Source of the DNA: Saccoglossus kowalevskii
Lineage: Eukaryota; Hemichordata; Enteropneusta; Harrimaniidae
Assembly (NCBI RefSeq): GCF_000003605.2
Contig: NW_003109081.1
Location: 444,770 to 470,388 of the forward strand
DNA: 25,619 bases
Direction: 5' to 3'
Shown: piece after piece, positions 9,884 to 19,538 of the stretch
Layout of the letters: each line of letters begins with the position of its first letter
Numbering within the stretch: the first letter of the stretch is position 1
The notes under the pieces: model-generated
The model's database searches: none
What the model saw: the letters and a program-made list of their open reading frames with translations, nothing else
What the model was told of the DNA's origin: nothing
Translations under genes and position numbers: made by a program

Positions 9884-12800
9884 CTGGAACTATAAGGTTA
9901 GGGGTTCGTCAATTATCATCGGGTTTGATCATAGCGGGACAAGCTTAAATTCAGCAATTGTAAAATAGATTCGAAAGATGCATGTATTATAAATCACAAC
10001 GTAAATACCTGCTACGAGGGTTTGGAAACCAGCGTTGTAGTCACACGCCACCTCATTCTTAACGTAGTCTTTGCGGTTGTCATCCCAATCATCAGAACAG
10101 TTTGGACCTCCTACCATAGCCCCACGCAGTAGGTGATGATTCGGACCATCATAGTTGAAACTGTTGGAGTTAGTGCATGTCTCGGTGATCACGGGACAGG
10201 AGCTATGTAGAAATAACAGTTAGAATACACGTTTACTGACTCAGTATTTGTATCAACTTCGCACGTGTCGATATTTGTAATTGCTCTGACGTGATGAGAA
10301 CATGTTATTTATCATGAACTAAAAACGTTCTTACAGCACTTTCTCTAATAGGCATTTGCGCTGTTTGTTTTGCTATGTACAATACCAATCGTTTCTGCAC
10401 ATGCGTATGAGTGTTTTCATTTGTCATCGAACGGGTACTGTCTTAAGTGCTGCAAAATTGTAATCGAATTTCTTCTTCAACATACTGTACCAAAAGAATA
10501 TATTAATTATTTGCTTTTTGTCTTGCATATGTAAATGGTAGGGTTATTTGAGCAGTAATAGTGAAATCAGGTAGGTGTTATACCAATCTTATAAACGCCA
10601 TCTTGGGAGGTGAATTTTACGAAGCATTAATGGGCTAAAGTCTCATGAGTAGAGTAAATATGGAGGGGTTTAATGTGAATGTTGAGAGCTCAGAGGCCTG
10701 CCACAGTATGGCACATGTGGAGAGGTTTATGGACGGGAGACAATGGTGTGGATAGAAGGAACATTTGAGAATTACTTTTAAAGAGAGATGTCAAACTGTC
10801 AGTTGCAGGGAAACTGATTTTAATTTTTCGGTCACATCAGCGAGAAAATCAAGTGGTTATAAATTGGTTATTATTCTTTTTTTTAAATACTGCTCATTAG
10901 CTAACTCGCCGTAACTATGTCACGTGTTCTTACCTTCCCCTGTGGTGGGGACGAGTTGGTGGGTTTTCGCCAACTCCTACTACGTAACTATGGCCAGAGG
11001 AACCAAGAATATAGTCCAGTTGTGACTTGGCGAAATTCCTGTATGCTGGTGCTCTGATTCCGTAATGGGATGCAATAACTGCTAGGGCAGCAGAGTTACC
11101 TGGAATGAAATAACAGATTAATAGTATGTAGATTATATCAGTGCTCAATACCAAATATAGAACCAATTTTGAATTACCCAAGACAATAAGAAATATGAAC
11201 AGAGGAATTCATCAACCTTTTATTTAATAAGAGGTGATTCTAAAAGTAAATGGTTTAACTTTAATTAAGTGTTTCCAAACTGTGTTTAGCCGGTGAAATA
11301 TGACATTTCATTAATACATGTTCAAAGTTTGATGTTGGACGCAAATTGACGCTAAGCTCTCATTGGGAGCGTGGGAGCCACGAGATTTCTGACAGACAAT
11401 GTTCCCCTGACATAAACAAGTCTCGTGACTCCTCTGCGACGAACATTTGGGTCTGAGGTCTATTAGATGCCAAAGTCTCATTTATTACTTATGGAGCAAT
11501 TAGCGAAAGTCGTACGGGTTCGTTTTCCTGAGATACCATGGCACGTTGTCTAAGCACATGACTTTCATTCTATCAACAACCAGACTACAAATGTGACAGC
11601 ACATATAACAGTAAAATAAAGTCACCTACCAGCCCATCGCAGAGAACCCCATGCGTCCCTGCAGGCAAGACCTTTAGGCGTGTAAGTCACAGTTCCACCC
11701 GGCAGCCAACCATTCATGTATGATTTGAAATGTCTCCAGTATTTCTTTTTAAGGTTTTTATTAATATCTTTGTGAATGTAGCCCATTAGAAGCTGAGATA
11801 AGAACACGAACAGTTACACATGTGTGACGAAGCATCCACCATGTGACGGATACTGGTATATTTATATATACCGAGAACAATAGATCGTCTAATATTCCAA
11901 CTATTTGAGATATTTCCACTAATATATATCTTTTAGTATTTTACCTTATTGAACATAAATGTCAACTTTTGTCACATTTTACGAAACAAACCTTCATAAT
12001 GTTTAAAGATAATCTGTAGCCAACGGTAAGTTATGTTTTGTTCAAAATTGACAAAGGAATTACAGAAAAAAAACATCAAAATGGCGGGACAAACTATGGT
12101 GTCAAAACACAACTCCGTTTATTCAAGACAGACCATTAATTAATTCGGTAGGCTGGCTAAGTTGGGCTATTGCGCATGCGCATATCATGGGTGATCAAAA
12201 TAGTAAGGTGTTCTAATCTAACTTGGCATTTTCTAAAACCTGTTAGTTGGTCTGATTGTTTTTAAATAATCGTTATTTTACGACAATGTTTGCATTTATG
12301 TTTGAGAAGTACATTTATCTATATAAAGACAAACAGTTTTTGAACATATCAATCATCAATCAAATATTTTATTTTACCTAATAATATACACTTGTAGTTT
12401 ACAAAACAAGAATCAATTATAAATAGGTAAAATAGGAACCAGAAATAGCCGTTGGCTAATCTAGTCTGATTCCTCAAAAAACAAATGAATTACACTATCT
12501 TTGAGGGTGATTTATAGAAGGCCAAAATGTAACAATGATCATAACGAATTGTCATGCTAAACCGTACCTTGAGTCCCTCTCGCTTGTCGTTCCATCCGTA
12601 TACGTAAGATTTCCTGTTCAGGTTTTTTGAATCGTATAAGTTAACTGCCTCTTGTCGGTACCACTCGTCACCGGTCAACCAGTATAACCAGATGGCGGCC
12701 CATGCAACCTCGTCCCAGGCTCCGTTTGATCTACAGTTAAATATTTATATCAAACGAAATTAGTCGTTTTTATAATTAACTTCAACGATTCACGGGTATG

Positions 12801-15800
12801 CACAGAGTATTCAAGCATTTCAGTACAGTTTTGGAGTTCTTTACACAATTTTGGTATTTTTCATGCAGTTAGGCTATGCTTTCGGTTTTGTCATATTGGT
12901 ACGGTGCGCATACTAACTACGGCAATGTATATAAACTAGTAAATAAACAAATTTTAATCGTGGAAGTAAAGTTCCGTAGTATGACGTCATATTCATGATG
13001 GCGACCAATACACCGAAACAATGAGATTCAAATTTCAGTTTCCAACGCTTTACGAACAGTTTCGGAGCACCGTTTTCACTACTCTACTTATTTGTTGGGT
13101 TATTCGAGTGGAAAAAGTTTCATGGTTTGGCTGAACTGATAAAAAAATGCAATTTTTGGTCTGCACTAGTTTTAGTTCACCTTGTATGATAATAAGTAAG
13201 GTATCTTATAAATCATTAGTATTATACATATTACATTAGTATTATACATACTACATTAGTATTATACATACTACATTAGTATTATACATAAAATTACTAG
13301 TATTATACATACTACATTAGTATTATACATAAAATTACTAGTATTATACATACTGATGATTACACCACTGATGATTAAAAAAAAGGAACTACAGAAAAAC
13401 AAGAGCTAAAGAACTGTAACTACCGACAAACAAACACAGTCACTTCTTACTTGTAATATATAGTTGGGGGATACAGTCCTGGATGGTTTAGTGCAAACAT
13501 GAAGAGAGACTTCGCTTTATCTTCACACTCTGACGCGTAGTTTGTATCTGAAAAAAAGTACGAAATAAAAAAATACAGTTTAGTTTGTCAGTGTTTGTAG
13601 TCTGGCATTAGTAATTGTAATTCGAGCTCAAGTCAGGTTTTAAGTCGAGGAACTCAGTTATATCCATATATATTAATACGAGTAAGTTGTCTATTTTAGT
13701 GTAGGTCTGTTGCTATCGACTCATTATTACTTACCGAAATGTTCGAAAACTTTGGCGCATCCAGCCAAAGCAGCTGCTGTTTCACCTGCAACGTCAGCAC
13801 CAGAGTCCTCTATTTGGTATGATGGTCGTGTTGATGAAATGTTTTCTGGTCGATTCCATTGACTGTGATCAACACCAGGATCGCCGACCTGGTGGTGGGC
13901 GGATGTAAATAAAATGGTTACTTGTTTCTGGTCAGGTTTAGTAGGTACATGAAATTATTATGCTAATTATTTGGAAAATTCACACGTTTCCGTGACGTCA
14001 ATGAAAGGTCTAAAGGACGCCATTTTGAAGCGTTGTTATTGTTTTTAATCTGTGGTCATGACGTTCCAAATAAAGAAAATGCATGGCTACTGCCATGCCA
14101 TGAATACACGACCAAACAAAGTTTCCATCTGAAAAGGATTTGTCACAGCAATCTACGTCATGTGAAGTCACAGAAGCGCCCCTAAGCTAGAGGGCGCACC
14201 TTGCAGCAAAACGATTACGTGCCGTACGCCCTTATAGTATCTACCAAATATGCACTCAAACTGACTGGCTCACCTGGTGATAAAACACATCAGCACTGGG
14301 GTGACACTTTATGAAATAGTCACAATTCCATTTCAAAAGGTCCCTGGTGCTTTTGTCTTCCCCTGCATCAATATATGCATCTTCGAATTCGATGTAACTC
14401 CATGCCATCATAGTTGTAGTCCAGGCCATTGGAAGGTTGAACTTGATGTGATCACCAGCTGTAATTTGAATGAATGAATGAAATTTATTTCACCAAAAAA
14501 TAAAACATTAAAGGTAGAAATTGTACAGGTAATAAATATATATAAATAAATAACGAATTCTACTTAGCGTACTTTGCTTTTTTTGACGGGGATTACAGAT
14601 ATAGTTCATCAGAACTATTCGAGTCCGTAACCCCTGTATATATATTTTCATAGTTTAATCACACAAATCTCCAAATGAAAGAGAAACAAAAATTACAAAT
14701 CAAATATTGAAGAGATATTTATATTTATTGCTGAGATCAAAGACAAATAAACAAGTTTGTAACTTGCAGAGAAAAAAATGTCTAGTATTCTTAGTTTTTG
14801 AAAAAGAGGAACAGCATGGGAATACGAATCAGAGAAAGTGATGAGACGTACTATTTGTTTCTGTAAGAGATATATTGGTTGAACTAGAATAGCATATGTA
14901 TTACCCCAGATTTCGAGGCAATATGTAATGTGTGGAAGAATTAAGGAGTTGTACAAGAGAATAAATATATGTCTAGGTAAAATGACGTAGTTGTAAAATT
15001 AATCCAATTTTTGGTGCAATAACTTTGCAAATGTTATCAATGTGAACTATCCATGACATATTCTGGTCAATAGAGACGCCAAGGTAATTGACGATTTAGA
15101 AACAGAATAAATGTTGCCATCTTTTGGCGTCTTTCCATTATTCGAAATCGTTTTAGTTTGCATATAATTACGTTCATTTAATTGTGATACATCAGTTATT
15201 TTAATAATGCATATTATTGCTTTTTTTATTTTTTATATTATGGCAGTAAAGTGCATTAAAGCAATGTAATATTAATATTTAAATATACTGTGTAATAACA
15301 AATCCTCGTAATTCTGATTGATCTATGCAAGCATCCTGTGATTGAAATTTTGATACCGTGACTGATTAATTGTATATCTTATCTAAGATATAATAATATG
15401 TTATACAACCGTCTATACGTCAAGAAATATATCTAATCCTCCCACTTTGTTTGCCTAGTGGCCATTTAAAACGGATCGTGTACATACCAAAGATTTCCCT
15501 TCACAATTAATTATCACTTTACTAATGTATCCCAGAATACCGTAGATATATTGATGTATTGTTTTCCAAATCGATGACGGCATTAGTAGTTCACGCACAG
15601 CGATCAATTATGCAACGAAGACACGACGCTCTTCGAAGACGTTAATATGGTTTCTTAGTTTTATTGTGTTTGCAAAAGCAGAGAAACGGATAAACGGAAT
15701 AGCAGGATTAGTGCGTACTACCAGCAACTGAATGCGTTGTAGACTGAATTAGTTCGCCACGTCTGGCGTGTTTAAAATGTAAATCATGGTTATTAGATAA

Positions 15801-17377
15801 AGCATACCAAGTATATAATAAATTTTCTTGGGTTTGAATGTGACAATCTGTTGATGAACACGTCGAATGACGACTTATTATACATATTTGGTTGTTTTTC
15901 CTTATCATACTATTAAAAGAAATGACATAAATTGACTTGTCTTATTTCGATATGACGTAATAAGTTTGTTTCATGTAAAATATTTATGTGATATATTATT
16001 AAAATTATTCACTATACACAGAAAACTGAATCATGATTCTCAATAGTACACGTACATAGTACGCGTGAATTAATAGGTCAATTCGCTCATGATGATATGT
16101 GTATGTGGGTAAACTGAATACAACGTACCATCATACATGCCCCCGCTAAGGTCTTCTCCGTTCGCACCTGTGTCAAACTGTGCAATATCTGGTTTACGCC
16201 ATTGTACTCGCCCATCTTCGGGCACTGGCCCTGAACGCTGGGCTTCGAAGAACTCAACTGAAGCAATTAGAGCATCGCGGTAATCATAACCTGGAAGGAG
16301 GATAAACATTTTTTTATACGACATATCAATTTGATTTTCTTTCTGAATTATCTATCAATGCACAAAATAATGAGCAAAACATATGAAGCGGCGAGTCGTA
16401 CTTCGATGAGTATTCAACTGGTGCAACCGGTTTGGAGGCGTGTTTTTGTTTTTTTTTGGCCAGAATGTGTTTGGAGAACAACAGCTATAACTCGTATATC
16501 AAACGACCCATACTTGTACTCCGCTTATCGATTCCATCTTCCGCTTTGTAAACATCGTCATTATCAGGTACATGGGGACTTAGGTCATCATTGGGCCGGT
16601 TAGGAGGCGGTTGCTCGTACAATTCTCTATGAACATGTACTGCATGGAGGTAAAACCGGGATTCGAAATTAGCGGTGGTACTGCGTCCGAAAACCACCAT
16701 ATATTCATTTCCTCACTTAAGATTTAGTCATCGGTCATCGATTTTGACGACCACTCAGAAACTCGAAATTATGAAACTAATATGTTTATGTAAAATAAAC
16801 TGCAGCTACAATCAGTCGGTTGTTTAAACGATATTGAACACTAGAGAATGTTTTCTTTCCTTAGTAATGTCATGTTTTGCGGTTGCAAACTCGTTCTTAA
16901 GGTATTTCGAATCGGAGGTTGGCATAAAAAATGCACATTTAAAACGTATCAAAATCATGAACCCTATATCACACCATCTATTGTGAATCAAATTAGGTGG
17001 GTTCTGCGTCGGCTTATAAATACGCTTTAGATTTTGGGAAAGTGCGTCAAAAGTACAGATGGTGATTTCTGCCCTCTGTGTTTCTAAATGTCGTTTCGTC
17101 TATTTTGGACGGATAATGATGATTTAAATCGTTTTGTTTTAGTGAGGGGAAAGGCTGCTTAATCTAAAACTCAATGACACACACAAAAACGATTGAAGTT
17201 CATACCTGTACTACGCTTATCTATTCCACCATCCACTTCGTAAACATCGTCGTTATCGGGTACGTCAGGACTTGGGTCATCCAATGGCAGATTTGGAGGC
17301 GGTTGTTCGTACACTTCACTACGAACATATACTGCAAGAAAATACACTAGGGATAAAGCAAGTGGTAGACGAGACAT
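9819..17377 (-). CDS. Glycoside hydrolase family 9 endoglucanase (complete, 10 coding exons)
   Basis: The product is a secreted endo-beta-1,4-glucanase of the animal GH9 family, which cleaves internal bonds of cellulose-like glucans with inversion. Coding exons (minus strand, 5' to 3'): 17377-17206, 16290-16129, 14458-14274, 13888-13735, 13547-13451, 12730-12568, 11792-11630, 11099-10934, 10202-10009, 9883-9819. All internal borders are GT/AG and the sum is 1521 bases, 506 residues plus stop. Layout: signal peptide about 1-20, acidic Pro-rich propeptide 21-55 ending in Lys-Arg, GH9 domain about 58-490. Catalytic landmarks are DAGD at 111-114, RPHHR at 415-419 and the general acid Glu in [12 protein letters not shown] near 471. 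Introns and the TATA promoter rule out bacterial contamination. Exon 1b may be added. The last exon is the least certain part. Exons are listed individually below. Confidence 0.93.
10009..10202 (-). CDS. GH9 exon 9: catalytic Asp and Glu
   Basis: Completes Ser421 and encodes 422-485 plus one base of codon 486. It contains [20 protein letters not shown], then [16 protein letters not shown]. The Glu in KNEV is the general acid, and the Asp cluster is part of the GH9 active site. The acceptor is CTACATAG, the donor G|GTATTT. Confidence 0.96.
10934..11099 (-). CDS. GH9 exon 8: catalytic-site RPHHR motif
   Basis: Completes Gly366 and encodes 367-420 plus two bases of codon 421. It reads [34 protein letters not shown] and [15 protein letters not shown] is the conserved active-site histidine motif of GH9. 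The acceptor is ATTCCAG, the donor AG|GTAAGA. Confidence 0.96.
11370..11437. repeat. Short inverted repeat in GH9 intron 7
   Basis: GGAGCCACGAGATTT on the left matches AAGTCTCGTGACTCC on the right with two mismatches, separated by about 35 bases. It is a possible hairpin in the intron; no function can be assigned. Confidence 0.5.
11630..11792 (-). CDS. GH9 exon 7
   Basis: Encodes residues 312-365 and the first base of codon 366. It begins LLMGYIHKD and ends in [18 protein letters not shown], the TPGGL...WGSLRYA block of GH9 enzymes. The acceptor is TATCTCAG, the donor G|GTAGGT. Confidence 0.93.
12347..12475 (-). mobile_element. LINE 3'-UTR remnant in GH9 intron 6
   Basis: Only the 3' end of a LINE is left. 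On the minus strand it has the stem-loop at 12474-12434, about 70 bases of AT-rich sequence, an AAATAAAA block and a short tail of TTGATTGATGATTGAT. No coding part remains. The family assignment rests on the stem-loop shared with the LINEs at 14463-15110 and 24984-25619. Confidence 0.6.
12434..12474 (-). other. LINE 3'-UTR stem-loop, copy 1
   Basis: The minus strand reads AGGAATCAGACTAGATTAGC and then CAACGGCTATTTCTGGTTCC. The outer arms AGGAA(T)CAGA/TCTGGTTCCT pair with one mismatch, and the inner TAGCC/GGCTA is perfect. It matches the design of the other two copies although primary sequences differ. Confidence 0.7.
12568..12730 (-). CDS. GH9 exon 6
   Basis: Completes codon 257 and encodes 258-311. 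It contains [20 protein letters not shown], the conserved block with substrate-binding aromatic residues, then YGWNDKREG (the WDDK-type motif). The acceptor is CTGTAG, the donor AAG|GTACGG, and the exon ends in phase 0. Confidence 0.95.
13213..13356. repeat. Minisatellite in GH9 intron 5
   Basis: About seven tandem units of roughly 20 bp built on CATTAGTATTATACATACTA. The last part is a higher-order repeat: a 41-bp dimer, in which one unit reads AAAATTACTAGTATTATACA, occurs twice in a row. It lies wholly within the intron between exons 5 and 6 and is likely length-polymorphic. Confidence 0.88.
13451..13547 (-). CDS. GH9 exon 5
   Basis: A 97-bp exon completing codon 225 and encoding 226-256 plus two bases of codon 257. 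It reads [20 protein letters not shown], matching the helix that follows GETAAALA in the family. The acceptor is TTTTCAG, the donor AA|GTAAGA. Confidence 0.92.
13735..13888 (-). CDS. GH9 exon 4
   Basis: Encodes residues 174-224 and the first base of codon 225. It includes [15 protein letters not shown] and the [16 protein letters not shown] motif, both hallmarks of the GH9 (alpha/alpha)6 barrel. The acceptor is CACCAG, the donor G|GTAAGT. Confidence 0.95.
14274..14458 (-). CDS. GH9 exon 3: DAGD nucleophile-activating motif
   Basis: Completes Ala112 and encodes 113-173. The exon 2/3 junction forms [16 protein letters not shown], the conserved GH9 motif whose aspartates activate the catalytic water. 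It continues to [20 protein letters not shown], also family-typical. The acceptor is preceded by a tract of ATTC repeats that is the 3' tail of a LINE. The donor is CAG|GTGAGC. Confidence 0.95.
14463..15110 (-). mobile_element. LINE remnant in GH9 intron 2
   Basis: The minus strand carries the C-terminal part of a CR1/L2-like reverse transcriptase in broken frames. [12 protein letters not shown] followed by an IG.ILQLRHF motif lies near 15090-14985, then a frame from 14956 with [20 protein letters not shown] and [10 protein letters not shown]. After a stop near 14693 follows a 3' untranslated region with the stem-loop at 14588-14634, ending in (ATTC) repeats at 14465-14480. It is 5'-truncated and degenerate, with several stops and shifts. 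The insertion is in the same orientation as the host gene and its tail ends a few bases before the exon 3 acceptor. No target duplication was confirmed. Confidence 0.85.
14588..14634 (-). other. LINE 3'-UTR stem-loop, copy 2
   Basis: On the minus strand GGGGTTACGGACTCGAATAG pairs with the downstream CTATATCTGTAATCCCC: an outer GC-rich stem, an internal unpaired ACTCGA-type block, and an inner stem GTTC/GAAC with a short loop. The same architecture occurs at 12434-12474 and 25146-25189. Confidence 0.75.
15111..16003. other. Remainder of GH9 intron 2, nothing recognisable
   Basis: AT-rich intronic DNA between the LINE remnant and the outer end of the inverted-repeat arm. A short minus-strand continuation of the LINE (to about 15230) is possible but too decayed to support. 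No exon with family motifs is expected here, because exons 2 and 3 join perfectly. Confidence 0.5.
16129..16290 (-). CDS. GH9 exon 2: start of the catalytic domain
   Basis: Encodes residues 58-111 plus the first base of codon 112. It opens [20 protein letters not shown] and includes the RVQWRKPD and LSGGMYD motifs that start GH9 domains. The acceptor is CCTTCCAG, the donor G|GTACGT. A shorter, frameshifted copy lies at 21738-21862. Confidence 0.95.
16514..16639 (-). CDS. GH9 exon 1b: tandem duplicate of the propeptide exon, probably alternative
   Basis: A 126-bp exon-like block with acceptor TGCAG|TACATG and donor ACAA|GTATGG. Both borders are phase 1 and the length is a multiple of three, so it can be included or skipped without changing the frame. 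It encodes 42 residues parallel to the propeptide of exon 1 ([25 protein letters not shown]), including a second Lys-Arg. Inclusion gives a 548-residue enzyme with two propeptide modules. The frame is open and its sequence is protein-like. Whether it is spliced in cannot be told from DNA. Confidence 0.72.
17206..17377 (-). CDS. GH9 exon 1: signal peptide and acidic propeptide
   Basis: Encodes residues 1-57 and the first base of codon 58. [20 protein letters not shown] is a classical signal peptide. It is followed by a segment with four Pro-rich clusters and about eleven acidic residues in 33 positions, ending DKRST. Lys54-Arg55 lies directly before the catalytic domain and looks like a proprotein convertase site, so residues 21-55 may be a removable propeptide (inference). 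The donor is CAG|GTATGA. An internal CTTGCAG encoding Leu-Ala-Val matches the splice acceptor of exon 1b, showing the two exons share an origin. Confidence 0.92.
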
Positions 17378-17433
17378 GACTGCTCGACCGGGTCTCGATT
17401 CTTGATGATGGCGAGACAGTCGAACATCCACTG

Positions 17434-17441
17434 TTTATATA
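17434..17441 (-). promoter_or_regulatory. TATA box of the GH9 gene
   Basis: TATATAAA on the minus strand, 57 bases before the ATG at 17377, with CCAAT a few bases further upstream. Transcription would be expected to start about 30 bases downstream, near 17410. That places the upstream in-frame ATG at 17431 outside the transcript and supports the ATG at 17377 as the start. The same box and its surroundings are preserved in the inverted copy at 19475-19482. Confidence 0.75.
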
Positions 17442-17899
17442 CCTTTTTCTGAATATTGGAAATAAAAGGTACACATACATTCGTGTAACTCGTTATTCTG
17501 TGTTCGGATTGCAAATAAACCTCCCATCGACCAGACTATTGTGAAATTGCATTTCCTGTTGGGGACAAACAGTTGGGGACAGTTAAATTCCTTTTAAAAA
17601 ACAACGGACCCCACGTCTTATGGTATTATTTCGGAAATAAGGTGAGAAGAATTGATGGCGAGGTCGTTTATGTTCCAATATTAAAAAAAAAATTGTCTCG
17701 CTGCACGAACCATCAAAAATGTATACCAAACAAAGTGGTTCTCAAAAACGAATAATAGAGAATCAAATTGCGGTATTCAACATCCCGAAAAGATGACAAT
17801 CGTTATGTATCGTGACGTAACATCTTAATTACTTAAGTGTTTGCAGTTACCACACTACTTTACAGCACGTACGCTTTAAAACATACAATTAAGAGATAT

Positions 17900-18638
17900 C
17901 AGTTACCAGGTTAGGGAAAGAGCGTCTGCCAAATAAAGCCTATAAAATGCTTTTAAATATGCACAATAATGGCAAACGCACATGGGCTACTGAAATAATG
18001 CTCCTATTAGACAATTTAGGTTTTGGCACAGTCTGGAAAAATCAAGGCGTTGAAAACAGTAAAAATTTTCTATTAGAGTTCAAAAGCCGTGCGCAAAATG
18101 AAGGTAAAAGAATTTGGTACTCGGATATACGTACGGCGGATAAAAAAACAGATCATTATCGACAATTTAAATTTAACTCTGGCAGAGAAATGTACTTAAA
18201 GCTTTCAGTCAACACAAAACTTCGTAGAGCATATGTCCGTTTAAGATGTTCAGATCACCCCCTAGCTATAGAAGTCGGTAGACACAAAAGAATCGCCAGA
18301 GAGTATAGAATTTGCGATCTATGTTTGTCTGAAATTGAAGACGAGTTCCATTTCCTTCTAAAATGCCCAAAACTCAGCATATTCAGGCAAACATTTCTCC
18401 CCAGTCTCTCCAGGACCATGCAGCAAACACCTTGCAGGATTTTCACAAGATAATGGCATCAGACAACCCGACTGATATTGAAAGTGTTGCTTTATTTTGT
18501 TTTGATGTATTTAAAATTTAAAGAGAAATTGTAATTTAAGTCTTTTATATTTTATTTTCAAACCTATGACAGAAATGTAAGGATTTATTATTATTTGCGT
18601 ACATGGGCCAGAGGCCTAAATACGAATAAAGTTATTAT
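17900..18638 (+). mobile_element. 5'-truncated LINE with 13-bp target-site duplication
   Basis: The element is flanked by direct repeats AATTAAGAGATAT at 17887-17899 and 18639-18651, the signature of target-primed insertion. It carries the C-terminal part of a LINE reverse-transcriptase protein and a 3' untranslated region. That region ends near a GGGCCAGAGGCCTAAA block and AATAAAGTTATTAT. The element is 739 bp, so most of the LINE is missing at the 5' side, as is usual. It lies in the spacer of the inverted repeat. Confidence 0.92.
17911..18453 (+). pseudogene. LINE reverse transcriptase, C-terminal region
   Basis: An open frame of 180 codons to the TAA at 18451-18453. It opens LGKERLPNKAYKMLLNMHNN, continues with KRTWATEI and FGTVWKNQG, and ends with a zinc-knuckle-like CDLCLSEIEDEFHFLLKCP (C-x2-C...H-x4-C), all typical of the C-terminus of non-LTR retrotransposon proteins. 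The catalytic reverse transcriptase and the endonuclease are absent because of 5' truncation. The first supported codon lies upstream of the first ATG (17947). The frame is still intact, so the insertion may be fairly young. Confidence 0.88.
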
Positions 18639-19474
18639 AATTAAGAGATATTTCCTTTCATTTTGTTGAAGGTTGCATTTTTAGTCTCCATCTTGAGGTT
18701 AATGACGAAATGTTCTTCAGATAAAGGTGTTTCTTCTAGTATTATGTTACTTAATTTAAAATGAGTTTCGATAAATAATGATTTGATTGACGTATCAGTA
18801 TTTCTAGTGTCCAAATGCGATACCCTCATCGGAGCTTAAACTTTGCGAAAATACTCATCTGTTTTTACTCATATATATAAACGTTCACAGTCACCTTGTG
18901 TCTGTTTTGAGTAATCACAAACCCTAAAACAAAACGTAAATTTGTGAAAAAAAGTGAATTCGAAAACTCGTCACGTTTCTGGAAATTGACAATATGAAAT
19001 ATACACATCGGAAATAAATAAATTTGTAAAAATATATATATTTACAGTATAATACATGTACATGAGATATTTAATCAGTAATTATGGTGTTACGTCACAA
19101 TACATCACGATTGTCGAGTTCGGCATCTTTTCGGGATGTTGAATACCGCAATTGTGTTCTCTATTATTCGTTTTTGAGAACCACTTAAAATGTTTGGTAT
19201 ACATTTTTTAGGGCTCGTGGAGCGAGATAATTTTTTTTAATATTGCAAAATAAACGACGTCGGCCACAATTCTTCTCACCTTATTTTCGAAATAATACCA
19301 TAAGACGTGGGGTCCGTTGTTTTTTTAAAGGAATTTAACTGTCCCCACTGTTTGAGCAGGAAATACAATTTCACAATAGTCTGGTCGATGGGAGGTTTAT
19401 TTGCAATCCGAACACAGAATAACGAGTTAAACGAATGTATGTGTACCTTTTATTTCCAATATTCAGAAAAAAGG

Positions 19475-19482
19475 TATATAAA
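19475..19482 (+). promoter_or_regulatory. TATA box of the inverted GH9 5' copy
   Basis: TATATAAA preceded by CCAATATTCAG, as in the functional copy at 17434-17441. It directs transcription rightward, away from the GH9 gene, so the two promoters are head to head about 2 kb apart. Confidence 0.65.
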
Positions 19483-19538
19483 CAGTGGATGTTCGACTGT
19501 CTCGCCATCATCAAGAATCGAGAACCGGTCGAGAAGCA

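Larger units (their letters stand above)
16004..17834 (-). repeat. Left arm of the large inverted repeat
   Basis: This arm contains the upstream flank, promoter, exon 1, exon 1b, exon 2 and the first part of intron 2 of the GH9 gene. It matches the reverse complement of 19077-21993. Similarity stops at AATAATTTT on the outer side (about 16004) and TTAATTACTT on the inner side (about 17834). It is about 1.83 kb long and lacks the extra insertions of the right arm. Confidence 0.9.
17835..19076. other. Spacer between the inverted-repeat arms
   Basis: The spacer contains a 5'-truncated LINE (17900-18638) flanked by its 13-bp target duplication. Removing the LINE and one duplicate leaves a spacer of about 0.5 kb at the time of the inverted duplication. 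The remaining sequence (18652-19076) is AT-rich without a supportable gene. Confidence 0.7.

Noticed and set aside
13213-13356. Tandem units as a CRISPR array
   Set aside because: Units follow each other directly with no unique spacers, and the locus is an animal gene intron.
9819-17377. GH9 gene as bacterial contamination or recent transfer
   Set aside because: Ten spliced coding exons, a TATA promoter, LINEs in the introns and the animal-type GH9 sequence all indicate a resident animal gene.
17378-17431. Upstream in-frame ATG at 17431 as GH9 start
   Set aside because: It lies 3 bases downstream of the TATA box, before the expected transcription start, and the right-arm frame has GTG-preceded context there. 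The ATG at 17377 opens a proper signal peptide.
17573-17755. 60-codon frame in the upstream flank of the GH9 gene, plus strand
   Set aside because: Its inverted copy (about 19110-19330, minus strand) has an early stop and indels out of frame, so the frame is not maintained between the arms.
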